Origin: Ceratopteris richardii
Taxonomy: Eukaryota > Streptophyta > Polypodiopsida > Polypodiales > Pteridaceae
DNA length: 64,000 bases
Reading direction: 5' to 3'
Assembly: GCA_020310875.1 (NCBI GenBank)
Contig: CM035412.1
Span: 132,437,374-132,501,373 of the forward strand
The position numbers were made by a program, and so were the translations under genes. This document shows, in pieces, positions 1 through 15,405 of this stretch (position 1 is its first letter; each line of letters starts with the position of its first letter). Under the pieces are notes generated by a model. The model had not been told where the DNA came from, did not search any database, and worked only from the letters and a program-made list of their open reading frames with translations.

Positions 1-168
1 GAAGTTCATTATCACTATGTACGAGAAAAGGTTCTAAGCAAAGAGATTCAAATATCATATGTGTCCACTCATCAACAATGTGCAGATATCCTAACCAAAG
101 CATTGGATGGTACAAAGCTTTGCAAATTCAAGGCTATGATAGGTTTGCAGGTAATCTTGGAAGATTGA
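1..168 (+). CDS. Ty1/copia pol, 3' end (RNase H C-terminus), element C0, partial
   Basis: This is the last 55 codons of a copia polyprotein, open at the window's left edge and ending in TGA at 166-168. It is nearly identical to the end of the intact C1 polyprotein at 40652-40819, sharing HYHYVREK, STHQQCADILTKALDG and the terminal VILED. These residues close the RNase H domain, which degrades the RNA strand during reverse transcription. Differences from C1 are scattered, for example GLQ for GWQ. C0 is therefore a second copy of the same family, not a duplicated piece of C1. The rest of the element lies outside the window. Confidence 0.9.
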   Translation, partial: EVHYHYVREKVLSKEIQISYVSTHQQCADILTKALDGTKLCKFKAMIGLQVILED

Positions 169-200
169 AGACCTCAAGCATACTTGGCTTGAGGGGGAGC

Positions 201-773
201 TGTTGGAGCAAGTCTATGACAAGCCTAAGTATTGGCTTGAGTCTCACAAAGTCTTAGAAGAAGCTTCAAAATGAAGACTATGTAAAGTTCACTTGTGAAC
301 TACCTCTTGTAACTTTTGAAGAGTTTACTTAATGTAAAAGTAAGAGAATCTTAAGTGGTTGAGTCCACTTGATCAAGAATAGAAAGAGGAGCCACAAATT
401 TGTGATTTGTGGTAGGTAGAGAATCAAATCAATCATTGATTGATTGGAGAGTGATTGAGGGAAGTTAGCCTCCCAAACTCAACTATAAATAGATGGTAGT
501 TTTAGTCGTGGTTAGAGAGACCTATGTGAAGACCTCCAAGAGCTGAGCTTTATGCCATATCAAGGTGTGATTACAAGGCACACATATGTATCAGTAAGTC
601 ATTGTATTGTACAAGCAATATACTTTCATTTTCATGATTATTTGAGTTCATCTTTCCATGTTCTTGTGAAGTGTACTACTCACTGCCATTACTCTCAGTT
701 TTCTCAGTCAGCTTGCAGAGATGTTTTCTCTGAGCTTGGTGCATCATTTTCAATGATTTAACTTGATAAAAGT
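201..773 (+). mobile_element. Truncated 3' LTR of copia element C0
   Basis: A polypurine tract (TTGAGGGGGAGC, 189-200) directly precedes an LTR starting TGTTGGAGCAAG. It aligns with the 1271 bp LTRs of C1 but stops after about 570 bp, just past GATTTAACTTGATAAA. There it joins the decayed gag of K. A TATAAATA box lies at 484-491. The missing 700 bp and the lack of a TG...CA end show that the right end was lost by deletion or illegitimate recombination, not by clean integration. Confidence 0.85.
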
Positions 774-1996
774 TTTTTGGCACTTCCATCAATGGTTCTA
801 CTTCTTCCTTGGTTTTCACATTCTCTTCCTTCCTCGTCTTTTGATTTTGTTGACTAGGACTTGAATCATCCTTTCCCTTCACAAGGGTAGTGAGGTCTGT
901 GGACATGGCTTCTACCCACCCTAAAAACTTCTCTTTCAATGAACATTCAGGTCTGTCCGAGTCTACTTCCCATTCTTCCTCATTCACTTCAAGCTTTTCC
1001 TCTTCTGTTTCTTCTCCTACGAGGTTTATAGTGAAGATGGATATATCATAGCTGTCTTCATTACAATGGGGGTTCCATTATTCTTTATTGATTGCTATAT
1101 CCATGGTCGCAAGAATCTCTGCCCAACCTTTTTTCGGGGTTTTCTAGTTGCATTTGCCTTTGTGCTTGGGCTCTGGTTACTGCCTGGATGGTATGTACTG
1201 GGGAATGGAACCTTCAGCGTGTTGCACAATTCCTATCACATTGATGGGGTCACTTTTATAGAGGTATTAGCAGAGTTCTTAGGGAAATCTCTTATAAAGT
1301 GATCCTTTCCACATTTGGGACAAAAGCCTTGAATATTGAAGTATTACGACTGCATTACTGTTGCGACGTGTGGACAATCACGTATGAAGTGGTCTCCTTG
1401 GCACTTAAAACATAGTCCTTTGGGTCCATGGGTCTTAATTGCTTGGCCCGTGGTCTCGGGTTGGGGTTTGTATACATGGTCTGAGCATAATTTGGTTCCC
1501 AATTTTGCTCATACATAGGGTTCTCATAGTAAGGGTCTAAGTTTTTCGGTGCTCCATGTAGTAGGCTAGTGGGCTATCTACATGGGTGGAGTAAAAAATG
1601 TTTGCATTAGGATCATTTTTTGTGATCAAAGGGGTCATGGGTACTAATGCCATATTTGAATTCTCCTCTAGTGTGGCATACTTCACAGAAACTACATTTG
1701 CAGGGGGTGGAGGTTGTTGTCCTAGGATAGGTTGGGGTCCAGGCTGTGCTTGATAAGGAACTTGATAGTGAGGGGGGGGGGCATGATAGTATTGTTGTGG
1801 TTGGTACTACCCTTGGTATTTGCTTGGCTGATATTGCTGGGGGTAACCCTGCCTAACCACCTATTTATTATATGGGCAATCTTGAGCAGTGTGGTTGGTG
1901 TATCTGCGCTCTATGGTACAGTACACTCCATTGGAGTTTCCTACGGGTTGCATTGCCTGTGGGCACATATTTGCCATATGGTAAACCCCTAATTTT
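774..1996 (-). pseudogene. Decayed Ty3 gag, C-terminal third with two zinc knuckles (element K)
   Basis: On the minus strand this matches the C-terminal part of P's gag. It has a YC-IERRYTNHT stretch (P: YCSIEQRYTNHS), a Q/P/Y-rich linker, LGQQPPPP (P: LGQQPPHP) and two CX2CX4HX4C nucleic-acid-binding knuckles. The first (around 1374-1413) reads CFKCQGDHFIRDC. The second (around 1285-1322) reads CPKCGKDHFIRDF, with its last Cys changed to Phe. The codon that is a TGA stop in P's third knuckle is GGA (Gly) here. Multiple stops and frameshifts make it non-functional. Past the knuckles an open stretch (987-774) contains an acidic/lysine-rich segment resembling the linker after P's gag. Confidence 0.75.
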
Positions 1997-1999
1997 GGC

Positions 2000-2560
2000 A
2001 TTTTTCTTGATAATCATGATGGTCAAACACAATCACGATGGTGTGTCACCGTCGCGATGGTGTGATACCCGCGATGGTCAAAGGTCACGAGGATCAAGCT
2101 ATGACGGTCAGGAGCATGATGATGATTCACAGTCACAATGGTCAATCACAATCGCGATGATCAAGTCATGAAGGTCAGTCACAAGCTTGACGATCAAGTC
2201 ACGATGCTCACGTTGTGATGATCACTGACAGTCATGATGGTCAAGTCACGATGGTCAGATGACGACGATCAGGACCACAATGGTCATTCAAGATTGCAAT
2301 TGTAAAGCACCGTCACGATGGTGTGATGTGATCGTGATGACATGAGCCAATCGCCACGACAGTCAGTGACCGTTGCAATGGTCAAACACAGTTGCAATGA
2401 TGTGTCATCATCGCGATGGTAAAAAAATCATGCAATTTCAAAAAAATGATTATGGATCTATGCAAGTGCTTACCTAGGCGCCTCGTTCATGCAAAAAGTT
2501 TAGCCAAATACATACCTTGTCTGATAGTCACGATGGTCAGCTTCAATGACAATTTTTGAG
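2000..2560 (-). repeat. Degenerate ATCG-motif array in the leader of element K
   Basis: Short words built on ATCGTGAC, ATCGCGAT and CATTGTGAC recur every 10-25 bases on the minus strand between the PBS and gag. The same position is occupied by similar ATCG-rich arrays in P (51540-52565) and G2 (16080-16318 and 30180-30490). The array has no useful reading frame. From 2561 to 2897 I see only A/T-rich leader sequence with a short AG-rich stretch near 2660-2730 and no gene. Confidence 0.6.
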
Positions 2561-2897
2561 AGAAAAATGGAGTTTTTACCTGTGTTTCCTACAAATTTGT
2601 GGTGTCCAGAGGCTGGCTTGCAAGATTAGTGCACCAAAAAACACGAACAAACAGTTGCAAAATCTCTCTCTCACTCTTGCACACACACAAATGAGGGAAA
2701 GAGAAGAGAAAGAGGGAATATGATAGATTTTTGGTGATTTTTTGGAGTTTGAGATGATGATGGGGGTTGAAACTAGAGGAAAAGTGGAGTAAACATGTGT
2801 AAAAACTAACTACAAACAACAAAACAACAAAGAAATTTTACCTTCCAATGATTTATCTCCAACACACTTACCATCACATGCTCAACCTAAAGCTCAT

Positions 2898-2914
2898 CCC
2901 CAATAATGGTGCCA
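2898..2914 (-). other. Decayed tRNA-Asp primer-binding site of element K
   Basis: On the minus strand the sequence reads TGGCACCATTATTGGGG, four bases inside the LTR end. It differs from P's TGGCGCCGTTGCCGGGG mainly by CpG-type transitions (C to T, G to A). In a retroelement this site anneals the tRNA that primes minus-strand DNA synthesis. Its placement fixes the repeat at 2919-3538 as the 5' LTR of a minus-strand element. Confidence 0.75.
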
Positions 2915-2918
2915 AATT

Positions 2919-3538
2919 TGGTGTCACTCTAGTACAATGGAGAGTACCAAAATGAGGAGCTTCACCTCATAATTGTCAATCCGTGGAGAGGTTAGGCCGA
3001 CATGAAGATAAAGAGCAACTGAAGTGCATGAAGGTGATGGTGAAATGTGATTACATACACACACAAGGAAAGTGGCGATGGAGATCAATGGAAGGCAAGA
3101 AAAGAACTCATACTCATATTCATCATCAACAAATTACAATAGCTCTTCTAATTACTAGCTCATAAGTTCAACAATAACAACAACAACCACAAAATGAGCT
3201 CTCCAGCTCTATTTATAGTTTTTGCCTAGCCTTGACCGGTTTCACATCTAGTGATCGGCATACTTAAAAAATAGGTTCTACCTCTAATTTGAACTATCTA
3301 ACGGCTTCCAAAAATTACAAAAAATTGGTAAGAGCTTTCTATGTATACTCCTCAAGCTCGAGGAATCCTCCGCGTGCACAAAATGGAGTCGCACATGTGG
3401 CAATCGGATGTATATACATATATTACATTGTTTTAATGATAAAAATCACTCTTGAGATAATGAAGTAATCTGTGAGTAATTTATGTGCTTCCTCTTCTTC
3501 TATCACGAGAGCCGGTGCTCAATCCTTTGCCTTGAACA
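2919..3538 (-). repeat. 5' LTR of element K (family-A Ty3 LTR, copy 1)
   Basis: About 620 bp, TGTTCAAGG...ACACCA on the minus strand. It shares long blocks with the LTRs of M (34881-35313 plus 42123-42356) and N (61561-62132). The shared blocks are the AGCTCT...TATTTATAG promoter-like segment, the CTCAAGCTCGAGGA...TGCACAAAATGGAG block and the run near ATAAAAATCACT. The LTR start coincides exactly with the edge of the hexamer satellite at 3539, so K either inserted at the array edge or into the array. Confidence 0.7.
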
Positions 3539-6378
<2,840 letters not shown>

Positions 6379-6771
6379 TGTTAGGTTGCTGCCAATACAT
6401 CCAATTTTGTATCTATCCGAATATTGTATTTTGTAATATAGTGCCCTTAGAGTTTTTTAGGAATATTAATCATCAGGTAGCACATTTTGTAACAGAGTTA
6501 GGAATTTAAAGAGAGTATTTGAGAGGCTAAGGGATGCCAAGAGAAAGAAACCTATTCTCGCTAATCTGGTTGTAATCTGTTATGTAATGAAAGATTGCTT
6601 TTCTATTCTATTGAATCGTGTATTCAATTTTGAAATTTTGTGTACTATGAATTTTTCTTTCAAGTACTGCATGTGTATTCTATATCCTTAATGAGTAGAA
6701 ATGCACTAGGTTCATCTCAATAACCCCCATTCATCAACCCTCTTTTGTTATGGAAGATAAAGTCGAAAAAC
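6379..6771. other. 393 bp non-repeat island between two satellite blocks
   Basis: A/T-rich sequence that starts TGTTAGGTTGCTGCC and ends ...AAAACAA at the second satellite block. The TG start, a TTCTATTCTATTGAATC stretch and the absence of a reading frame would fit a solo or decayed LTR inserted in the satellite. I see no convincing target-site duplication (TGTAT on the left, ATATG on the right) and no second copy in the window, so this is only a possibility. No gene is seen. Confidence 0.4.
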
Positions 6772-7687
<916 letters not shown>

Positions 7688-8070
7688 CACTACAAAAAAT
7701 GACCCTCTATAGGGATGGATGATGCAAATGTGTATCTGTATGTGTATCTCTGCAAGAAGTGACCCTCTATAGCGATAGATGATGCAACACAATTTTGGCA
7801 CTATATTATTGTGTGTTCCATCATATATATATATATAGCATCAAGCACGTACTATTGCTTAAACAGGGCTTTTAGTGATGTTCAATATGAGGATGTCATC
7901 GATGTTTAAATAGTGTCACTTATGCAACAATATGGCATATGGAAATGCTAAAAAGGTGTCTTATATGCAATTATGTTGCATAAGTGATGCTCATCAAAGG
8001 TCACCTATGCAATGTTCTAAGCATCACTTATGTGATGCCAATAGTCATTGCAAATCAAGCTTTGATCCAT
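7688..8070. mobile_element. CACTA-type (En/Spm) transposon terminus with subterminal repeats
   Basis: CACTACAAAAAATGACCC at 7688 matches the CACTACAA terminal inverted repeat known for plant CACTA elements. A degenerate second copy of the terminus (CTCTGCAAGAAGTGACCC) lies 60 bp inside at 7748, so the terminal unit is duplicated. Inside are short words in both orientations around GCATCACTTATG and CATAAGTGATGC (about 7912, 7968 and 8018-8032), typical of CACTA subterminal transposase-binding repeats. The opposite terminus and a transposase gene were not found, so this is an end fragment or a truncated copy. Where it stops is uncertain. Confidence 0.55.
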
Positions 8071-9060
8071 AAGGTCTTGCACTAAAGAAAACCGTAAAGG
8101 GAATGCACTAAAATTTTCTTTATCACCCATAAGTAAACGTTTAAATGTTTACTGTTTACTTATGGTAGTAGCTTATACGTGTTGTAAACATAATAGCTTA
8201 AACGTCTAGAACAGTCAGCTAGATCTTAGGGAGAAGATGAGCAGTCCAATGATCAAGATTAAGAGGAAGGTGAGCTTGCATGTACAACAAAACTTAAATG
8301 ACTCAAAACTTAAATAGTTGACTATGGGCATTCATGCCCATAGTCAACTATTTGAGCAGAGGAGTAGAGAATCTTGGAAGAGTTACTTGATGTGGATCCC
8401 CAATTCATCCACTCCTTACATGCACTATCAGAAGTTGTTGGCATGGTTGAAAATATTGATGACCTTAAAGAAATCAAGTGTGCAATATGATGAATGGATA
8501 GTTAGGACCCTGCCATGGTCAATTAAAACCATGACTTCTACAACCACTCCCATCACCTCTCTACATATGTCCAATATCAGAACCTTAGACAATCAACCAA
8601 GACCACCTTCTAGGTGCCTCCCCACTCACCTTGACCCATAAAGTCCCACTTGAGAGCTCGTGGGACCACTCCAATGATTATCATTGAGTTATCCATCACC
8701 ACAAACCCTATAACTACCAAAATACCCATCTCTAGTTTTGAATTTCGTAGGCCAATATCACATACACAACCTTTTTCTTCCCATGATAACCCATTGTATC
8801 TACTCCTTATGTGCCCACGATCCTATTATCTGAACCAGTAATTGTTTATTCCACCTCCAGCACATTCTATATATGACCACCAACTACACCATACTCTTCT
8901 TTCCAACCTCCCTTTGCTCCATTCCAATACACACAGTGCTACTCCTTTCCCGTCCAATTTTCCTATAATTTTTCTTCAACATTCCATCCGCAACCTACAC
9001 ATCCTTTGTTCTAGGAATCTCTCATTGCTTCACATATGCAACAAGGTCCCTTTTAATTAC
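8071..9060 (+). other. Unassigned region, possibly decayed Pro/Tyr-rich gag-like sequence
   Basis: No intact gene. Between about 8760 and 9060 one plus-strand frame reads as a Pro/Tyr/Ser/Gln-rich protein with several stops (pieces such as TTPYSSFQPPFAPFQYTQ), which resembles the low-complexity tail of a retroelement gag. The part from 8071 to 8310 shows nothing recognisable. The part from 8354 to 8650 has a short open frame without a family match. The region ends abruptly at the truncated copia RT at 9061. Confidence 0.25.
8312..8353. repeat. Perfect 19-bp inverted repeat with 4-nt loop
   Basis: AAATAGTTGACTATGGGCA (8312-8330) is followed by TTCA and then by its exact reverse complement (8335-8353). 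The perfect stem in otherwise decayed sequence suggests either a recent origin or a constraint. It could be a small foldback left by a DNA transposon or a hairpin RNA. Nothing else identifies it. Confidence 0.8.
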
Positions 9061-12000
9061 TAAACATGTTCCATAGGAGTGGAAATAGGTTTGCAATCTT
9101 CAAGGCCAAAATGATGCCATAATGTTGTTTGACACAAATGTATTCCACCATCAACTTGCATAAATTGAATGCCCAAATAATGATGCAAATGCCCCAAATC
9201 TGACATCTCAAAATGAGGCATGCAAATCAGCCTTAAAAACACCAATATGCTTCTCATTAGGACCAATGAGCAGCATGTCATCAATGTAGGTAAAAATGAT
9301 CAAAAGCACATCATTTGCACGCTTAACATATAAGATGCTCTTAGTTAGACTATTCTCAAAACCATGTGCAATCAAGTAGGCATGTATCTTTTCATATGAA
9401 GCACGTGGTGCTTGCTTCAAAGTATATAATGCCTTTTTCAACTAGAACACTTTGTTTTCATGCCCTTTTTGCATAAAAGCATGGGGCTGAAAAACATACA
9501 CTTCTTCATGTAAGTCACCATTTAAAAATGCAATTTCAATGTCCAACTCATGTACATTCCAACTATGATGAGCTGCAAGTGCACATAGGCTATGAATAGT
9601 AGTCATTTGGCATGCAAGAGCAAAGGTCTCATCAGACTCAATGCCTCTTTCTTGAGCATAACCTTTTGCAACAAGCCTATCCTTATACTAAATTGTTCCA
9701 TTAGGCTCACACTTTAGTTTGTATACCCACTTGGTGCCAATGGCCTTCTTGCTAGGAGATGAGTCACATAAAGACCATGTACCATTTTTTCATGATAGCA
9801 TCATATTTTGATTGCATAGCAACCATCCAATTTTCTGAATTTTGTGTGTCATGGAATGAAATAGGCTCATTAGCATCACAAAGACTAGAGGCAGGCATAA
9901 CATAACAATCTGATGCAAACGAAGCAATATGAGAGCTTGAATGAGTATGATATGATAGAGGTGCATCGAATTTGCTATCTTGCAAAGTCTGCACCAATCA
10001 TTTAGGCATACTTTCTGCCTCCTCTATATTAGACCTCTCATCAACAAGTGCATCATGTAAATTTGCATAAAAAATAGAATGATCTGCATCATCATGTGGA
10101 ACCTACTTAGGTTGAGAAATTGCCTCATTTGGACTAGCACTAGGTTTTCCAGCTATAAAAAGAGGCAGCAAAGTGTCATACACATCTTTGGAGCTAATGA
10201 ATATCTGCTTTGTACATGAAATTAATGGCTCAATTGCATCTTCCACAAAAACAACATCAGAGCTAGCCAAAGTGCATATAGTCTATGGATGATACAGACA
10301 ATAATCTTTGCTTTTAGAACTGTAGCAAACAAAAATACATTTCACTGCTTTATCATCCAATTTCCTACATTCTTGTTCACGCATGAATGCATATTCTGGA
10401 CAACAATGCATATTCTGGAGTGATAAAATGCAATGCTTTAGTGGGACACTTGTTAAGTACATATGTTGCACACATAATAGCTTCAAACCAGAAACTATGT
10501 GGTAAACCCTGACTCTTGACATGTTCTTCCTTTTAGCAACTCCATTCTATTGAGGTGTATATAGCTATATAGTGATGTTTAATCCCACGTTCAACCAAAA
10601 ATGCATTAAAATAAGAAGACATATGTCCCCCCTCGATCAAAATGGAGGGTGCCCATTTTACATGTTGATAGATTTTTAGCCAAAACTAGAAATTATTTAA
10701 AGCGCATAAACACTTTAGACTTAGCTTTCAATCGATATACCCATGCATGTTTGGAAAAATTATCAATGGAGTCACAAAGTAAAGGTAGTTCCCAAAAGAA
10801 GGTGTTTGCATAGAACCATAAACATCAATGTGAACAAGATGCAATTTTTTAGTAGCTCGTACTGAACCACCTTTTGGGAATGAGGAACACTACATTTTGT
10901 TGTAAATAGAGCCTTCACAAAAATGTCCACTAGGTGCATCCATTTTGGTAAGAGAGGACACCATTTGAAATTTTTGCAGGCATAACAAACTAGAAAAATC
11001 AGATGACCAAAGTGTGCATGCCAAAGCTTTGCATCTGACATAGCCTGAGAATTTTGAACTCCACATGCTAAATCATTTACAAATTTTGCATAATGTATGA
11101 GCTTATACAACCACAACATAAAATTCCAAAAGTAATAATGACATCTCAATTGACAGATCATGAACTGTGCATCTTTCATCAAAAAATTTCACAACCAAGC
11201 CAATATTGGCTAATGCTGAAATTGATAACAAATTTTTCTTGATCCTTGACACAAATAAAGCATCTAAAAATATAAATGAACTACCATCAACAGTAGTTAG
11301 AATGATCTTACCTACTCCCATGATAGGATAAGAAGAGTTGGAACATGTGATAGTATTCCCTATAGCAACAGGCCCAAGTGAAGTGAAGGAACCCCACCGT
11401 GCGGTAATATGTTTGGATGCCCTACTATCTAAGTACCAAACATTTGAGTCTATGGTAGACATTCATTGTTCATGAGAAGACAGTTCATAATTGCAAACAA
11501 TAATAAATGCCCATTCTTCATTCTACACAAGATTTGTAGACTTTGATTTGGGAGTAGAGGCCTCTACAACAACCATTCCAACTTCTTTTTTCTTTGCCTC
11601 TTTTGCAGCCTATTTTGGACAAATCTTTATGATAGGATCATTTCCTTTGCAGTATTTGCAAAACAATTGCTAATTTTTTGTTTTCTTCTCATCTTTTTCA
11701 TCCTTCTTTGATTGTGCAGAATTAGTAGATTGTTGCTTACTAGAAGATGAGCTCCATTTACCTTTGCCTTCTGACTAGCCAGGAAAGCTTTATCTATAAC
11801 ACACATAATGGACTTGTTCTACCTAGACTGATCTTCTTGCAACAATATAGAGACTAACTCCTCAAATGTTAAGGTGTTTGGACTGCCTTTCATCATTAAT
11901 GAAAGAGTAGAAGCAAAACTCTGACATGAATCTGGAAGACCATTTGGAACAATTTGCACAAGTGAACTGTCTAGCAAGACTTCATCATAAAAAATAAACT

Positions 12001-12180
12001 ACTCCTTTGAATCTTTGATCTTTATAAAAAAAATATCCATGGAATCTCCTTCATTCATGTCCTCACTCTCCAAATATTCTTGGAGGTAAGCAACACAACT
12101 CCCATTCCTTGCCTAATGTAAAGTGGTAAGTGCATCTCAAGCATCCTTTGCTCATATGCAATTTTCTCTTACCTACAAAC
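9061..12180 (-). pseudogene. Decayed Ty1/copia gag-pol (element C5), truncated in RT
   Basis: Minus-strand order: gag (about 12180-11700, with a Lys/Asp-rich UBN2-like core), a segment with zinc-knuckle remnants, then protease around 11420. The protease motif reads WYLDSRASKHIT, with the Gly after Asp-Ser replaced by Arg. An integrase remnant (about 11050-10280) and RT (about 9990-9061) follow. The RT has LKQAPRASYEK and an intact YIDDML active-site motif, and is cut at 9061 soon after ISTPMEH. RNase H, 3' LTR and 5' LTR are absent. Stops and frameshifts occur throughout. It is the same family as C4 (31025-34880), to which it aligns over most of its length. Confidence 0.85.
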
Positions 12181-12395
12181 ACTCATCACTCCTGACCCTC
12201 CGACATCCTTCATCCAAGAAATCCTCCTACCACAACCACATAGCTCTATGCTCCTTCTGAAGCACAAGAGAGACAATCCTGAATATCCCTCAAAGTCACC
12301 CAAGCTACATCACCATGCATAAGGGACTATCGATAAGACTGATCCACCCGGCCATCACATCACAAACCTACCTTATTCCCCACAATAGTGCACAG
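12155..12395. repeat. Direct repeat, left copy (flanks AG block)
   Basis: About 240 bp that recurs imperfectly at 13413-13650. Shared blocks include ATATGCAA-TTTCTCTTACC, TTCATCCA-GAA-TCCTCCTA, CTTCTGAAGCACAAGA, TGATCCACCCG and TATTCCCCA-ATAG. Its left edge overlaps the 5' part of the decayed C5 gag, so it may be part of an element leader or LTR that was duplicated. Confidence 0.65.
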
Positions 12396-12397
12396 AC

Positions 12398-13128
<731 letters not shown>

Positions 13129-13412
13129 ACCTGTAGTAAGTGACAAAGCAAACTTGGCATGACGATAGATCTATAGTTCATCTCATGGTGGGATCCATAC
13201 ATGTTTGGGATTCCTTGTATTTTTTAGATAGCTGAGCATCATTGTATTAGCATCAGCTTTTACCATAGAGTTTAACCCATACCATTGTACATTTCATAGA
13301 ATTACACCCATGGATAATGATTATGTACTTTCCTCCCTAGATTTTGTTATGTCAAATGTTTCTTCTTTACCTTTTGCATCATATCTTTTAGCTATAACCA
13401 GTTTAAATACAT

Positions 13413-13650
13413 CTTTCATATGCAAATTTCTCTTACCTTAACCATGCAACACTCTTTACCCTGTGATGTCTTTCATCCATGAATTCCTCCTATGACAACT
13501 ATGTAGCTGTGTGCTTCCTCTGAAGCACAAGAAAGGTAGTCTTGACCATCCCCAAAAGGAAACCAACATGCATCATTGCATGTAAGGGATTGGTGACATG
13601 ACTAATCCACCCGAATGTCATATCACAGGCCCCCTTCTTCCCCATGATAG
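13413..13650. repeat. Direct repeat, right copy (flanks AG block)
   Basis: Imperfect second copy of 12155-12395, same orientation, immediately left of the decayed family-A LTR. The 286 bp between the AG block and this copy (13127-13412) are A/T-rich and hold nothing I recognise. Confidence 0.65.
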
Positions 13651-13654
13651 CGTG

Positions 13655-14190
13655 AGTGAGAAGCATGTTAGCATGCACACAATTACACATACACGTACAA
13701 GGTACACAAAAGAGTAGAACAATGGAATCTTTCATTTAAGATATCCTCATATAAAGTTTCAAAGAAAATGCAACCTCAAAAGTGAGCCCTCTAGCTCCTT
13801 TTATGGTTTTTTCATTAGTTTTGACCTAATTTAGACCTCGTGTTCAATCTAGTTAAAAATTGGGTTCCTATACTAGTTTGAGGGTGCCAATAAGCTCCAA
13901 AAAATATGAAACTTGATATGTGGGATCTTCTAATACTCATCAAGCTCTAGGATTCCTTGGCTTGCACAAAATGGTGTTAAAACTATCAAAAAATGGGTAT
14001 CTACAATGATGTGTAGTGTTGAAAATCATTGTTTGATTAGAATAAAGTTTTTGGAATATTCTCGTCTAGATCTTTGTTGATATCCTTGCCTGCTTAGTTC
14101 CCTATGTGACCCTTGTTCTTCACTTTGGCCTTCTTTCCTCCTACTTCTTTATCTGCTTAGACCTCCTTGGCTACTCCTGCTAACAGAAGT
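13655..14190 (-). repeat. Decayed family-A Ty3 LTR (copy 2)
   Basis: It carries the diagnostic blocks of the K, M and N LTRs in the same order and orientation. These are a CA-rich stretch (13672-13705), GCCCTCTAGCTCCTTTTATGG (13786-13806) with a decayed TATA, GTTAAAAATTGGGTTCC, ATCAAGCTCTAGGATTCC and TTGCACAAAATGG. Both edges are approximate. No PBS or PPT is visible next to it, so it is best described as a solo or truncated LTR. The following 275 bp (14191-14465) are A/T-rich with nothing recognised. Confidence 0.55.
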
Positions 14191-14465
14191 CTTGTTGTAG
14201 GATCACAACCATGAAGGCACACTTTTACCTTGTGGAGATTACCTACAATGAGACCAATTAATATTTTTGCCTTTTAAGTGTATTTAGTATGACACATTAT
14301 CCTCTTCTCTCATGTGTCGAACTCATTCTTTATTTATAGCTTTCAAGCTTTTATATTGTTCTCATACAATGTGACCAAACTATTACATGCCTTCTTTGGA
14401 GTTCTTGGATATTGTGCATGCCATAACATTCTATCGTTTATACTCATAAAAAATCAATGCAATAT

Positions 14466-15383
14466 TGTTACAGAGGACTAAAGACAAGGAAGCAAAAGAA
14501 AGAAGTAAAGAAAAGTAGGCCCTAAAATTTTCAAGAAATGGCTACTTTTCATTTCCCAAAATCCATTGTAAAACTATGAGAAGCAGTGTAAATGCTTTAG
14601 AGGAGTCCTCTAGATGCATGTTCCTTGAAGAATGTAGCATTAACCATGTACAATAGTAGGAACTTAGTGATTTATAGAGGAAGTGCCAGTCTCTTATGTG
14701 AAGGACCAAAATTAGGGCAAATGTATATAATTCACTTGTGACTCTTTTGTAAGGACTTTTTGCCATTTTGAAGAGCTAACTTGCAGAATTTCGAATTTGC
14801 TTCTTCTTGATAGTGTATCTTCTTCTTCATGAGCTTGTGTGTGTTTGAGCCATGGAATGAGTGTCTAGAGGAGTTGTCCACCCCTTCCCCATCTCTTTTC
14901 TCTATTTGGTTGTGTGTGTGTGTGTGTGAAGCACATGAAGCATAAAAGTGCAAGTTGGTGTTTCTTGGCACTCTATTTTTTGTTAATAGTGTGAAGCACA
15001 GAGGTCTGATCGGGTTGAAAATATGGTATTGGATGCATCTCATCAAGAGCTTCAAAAGAAATATAATATTGACTATATTTGGGTATCAGAGCTAAGAGGT
15101 ATCACTTGATTTGTATCTACGGTTGCACCAAGTATGGTGATACACATCACTATGTAAGAGGTTTCATGTGAGGTAGATTTTCCTAATTTGCAAGTGTTAC
15201 TTGTCCATTTCCTACATTAGCTATCACATGTGCACATGTCTTCATGCACTTAATTGGGTTAGACTCACAGATTGATAATTAAATGAGTGTATCAATGCCA
15301 CCACTATATGCACTTGCTTGATGATGGAGATTGAGTCTCAATCATTGCAAGTCCCTAAGACATTGTGAGCTTACGTACACTCA
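14466..15383 (+). repeat. 5' LTR of Ty3 element G2 (family L)
   Basis: About 918 bp, TGTTACAGAGG...ACACTCA, aligning along its length with the 5' LTR of P (50334-51228). Shared blocks include AGGAGTCCTCTAGATGCAT, GACTTTTTGCCATT and the segment ending just before the PBS. A TATATAA box lies near 14727. It is heavily diverged from P, consistent with an old insertion. G2 appears to be the outermost element of a nest that fills the rest of the window. Confidence 0.8.
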
Positions 15384-15387
15384 TTTT

Positions 15388-15405
15388 TGGCATCATTACC
15401 AAGGA
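15388..15405 (+). other. Decayed tRNA-Asp PBS of element G2
   Basis: TGGCATCATTACCAAGGA sits five bases after the LTR end. It lines up with P's TGGCGCCGTTGCCGGGGA, and nearly all differences are G-to-A or C-to-T, several at former CpG sites. This is the pattern expected from deamination of methylated cytosines in silenced DNA. Confidence 0.75.

Larger units (their letters stand above)
774..3538 (-). mobile_element. Decayed Ty3/gypsy element K (minus strand), 5' end only
   Basis: Read on the minus strand the order is LTR (3538-2919), decayed tRNA-Asp PBS (2914-2898), a leader with a short-motif array, then the 3' half of gag. The 5' half of gag appears deleted, because the leader array runs straight into a region matching the C-terminal third of P's gag. 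The gag is cut at 774 by the junction with the C0 LTR. No pol remains. The LTR is of the same kind as those of M and N (family A). Confidence 0.75.

Noticed and set aside
552-761. Small protein MPYQGVITRH... in the C0 and C1 LTRs
   Set aside because: It recurs only because the LTR recurs (552, 35665, 41203). The third copy shows no sign of constraint beyond LTR identity.
1066-1992. Plus-strand hydrophobic small ORFs
   Set aside because: They are antisense to the decayed gag of K and have no independent support.
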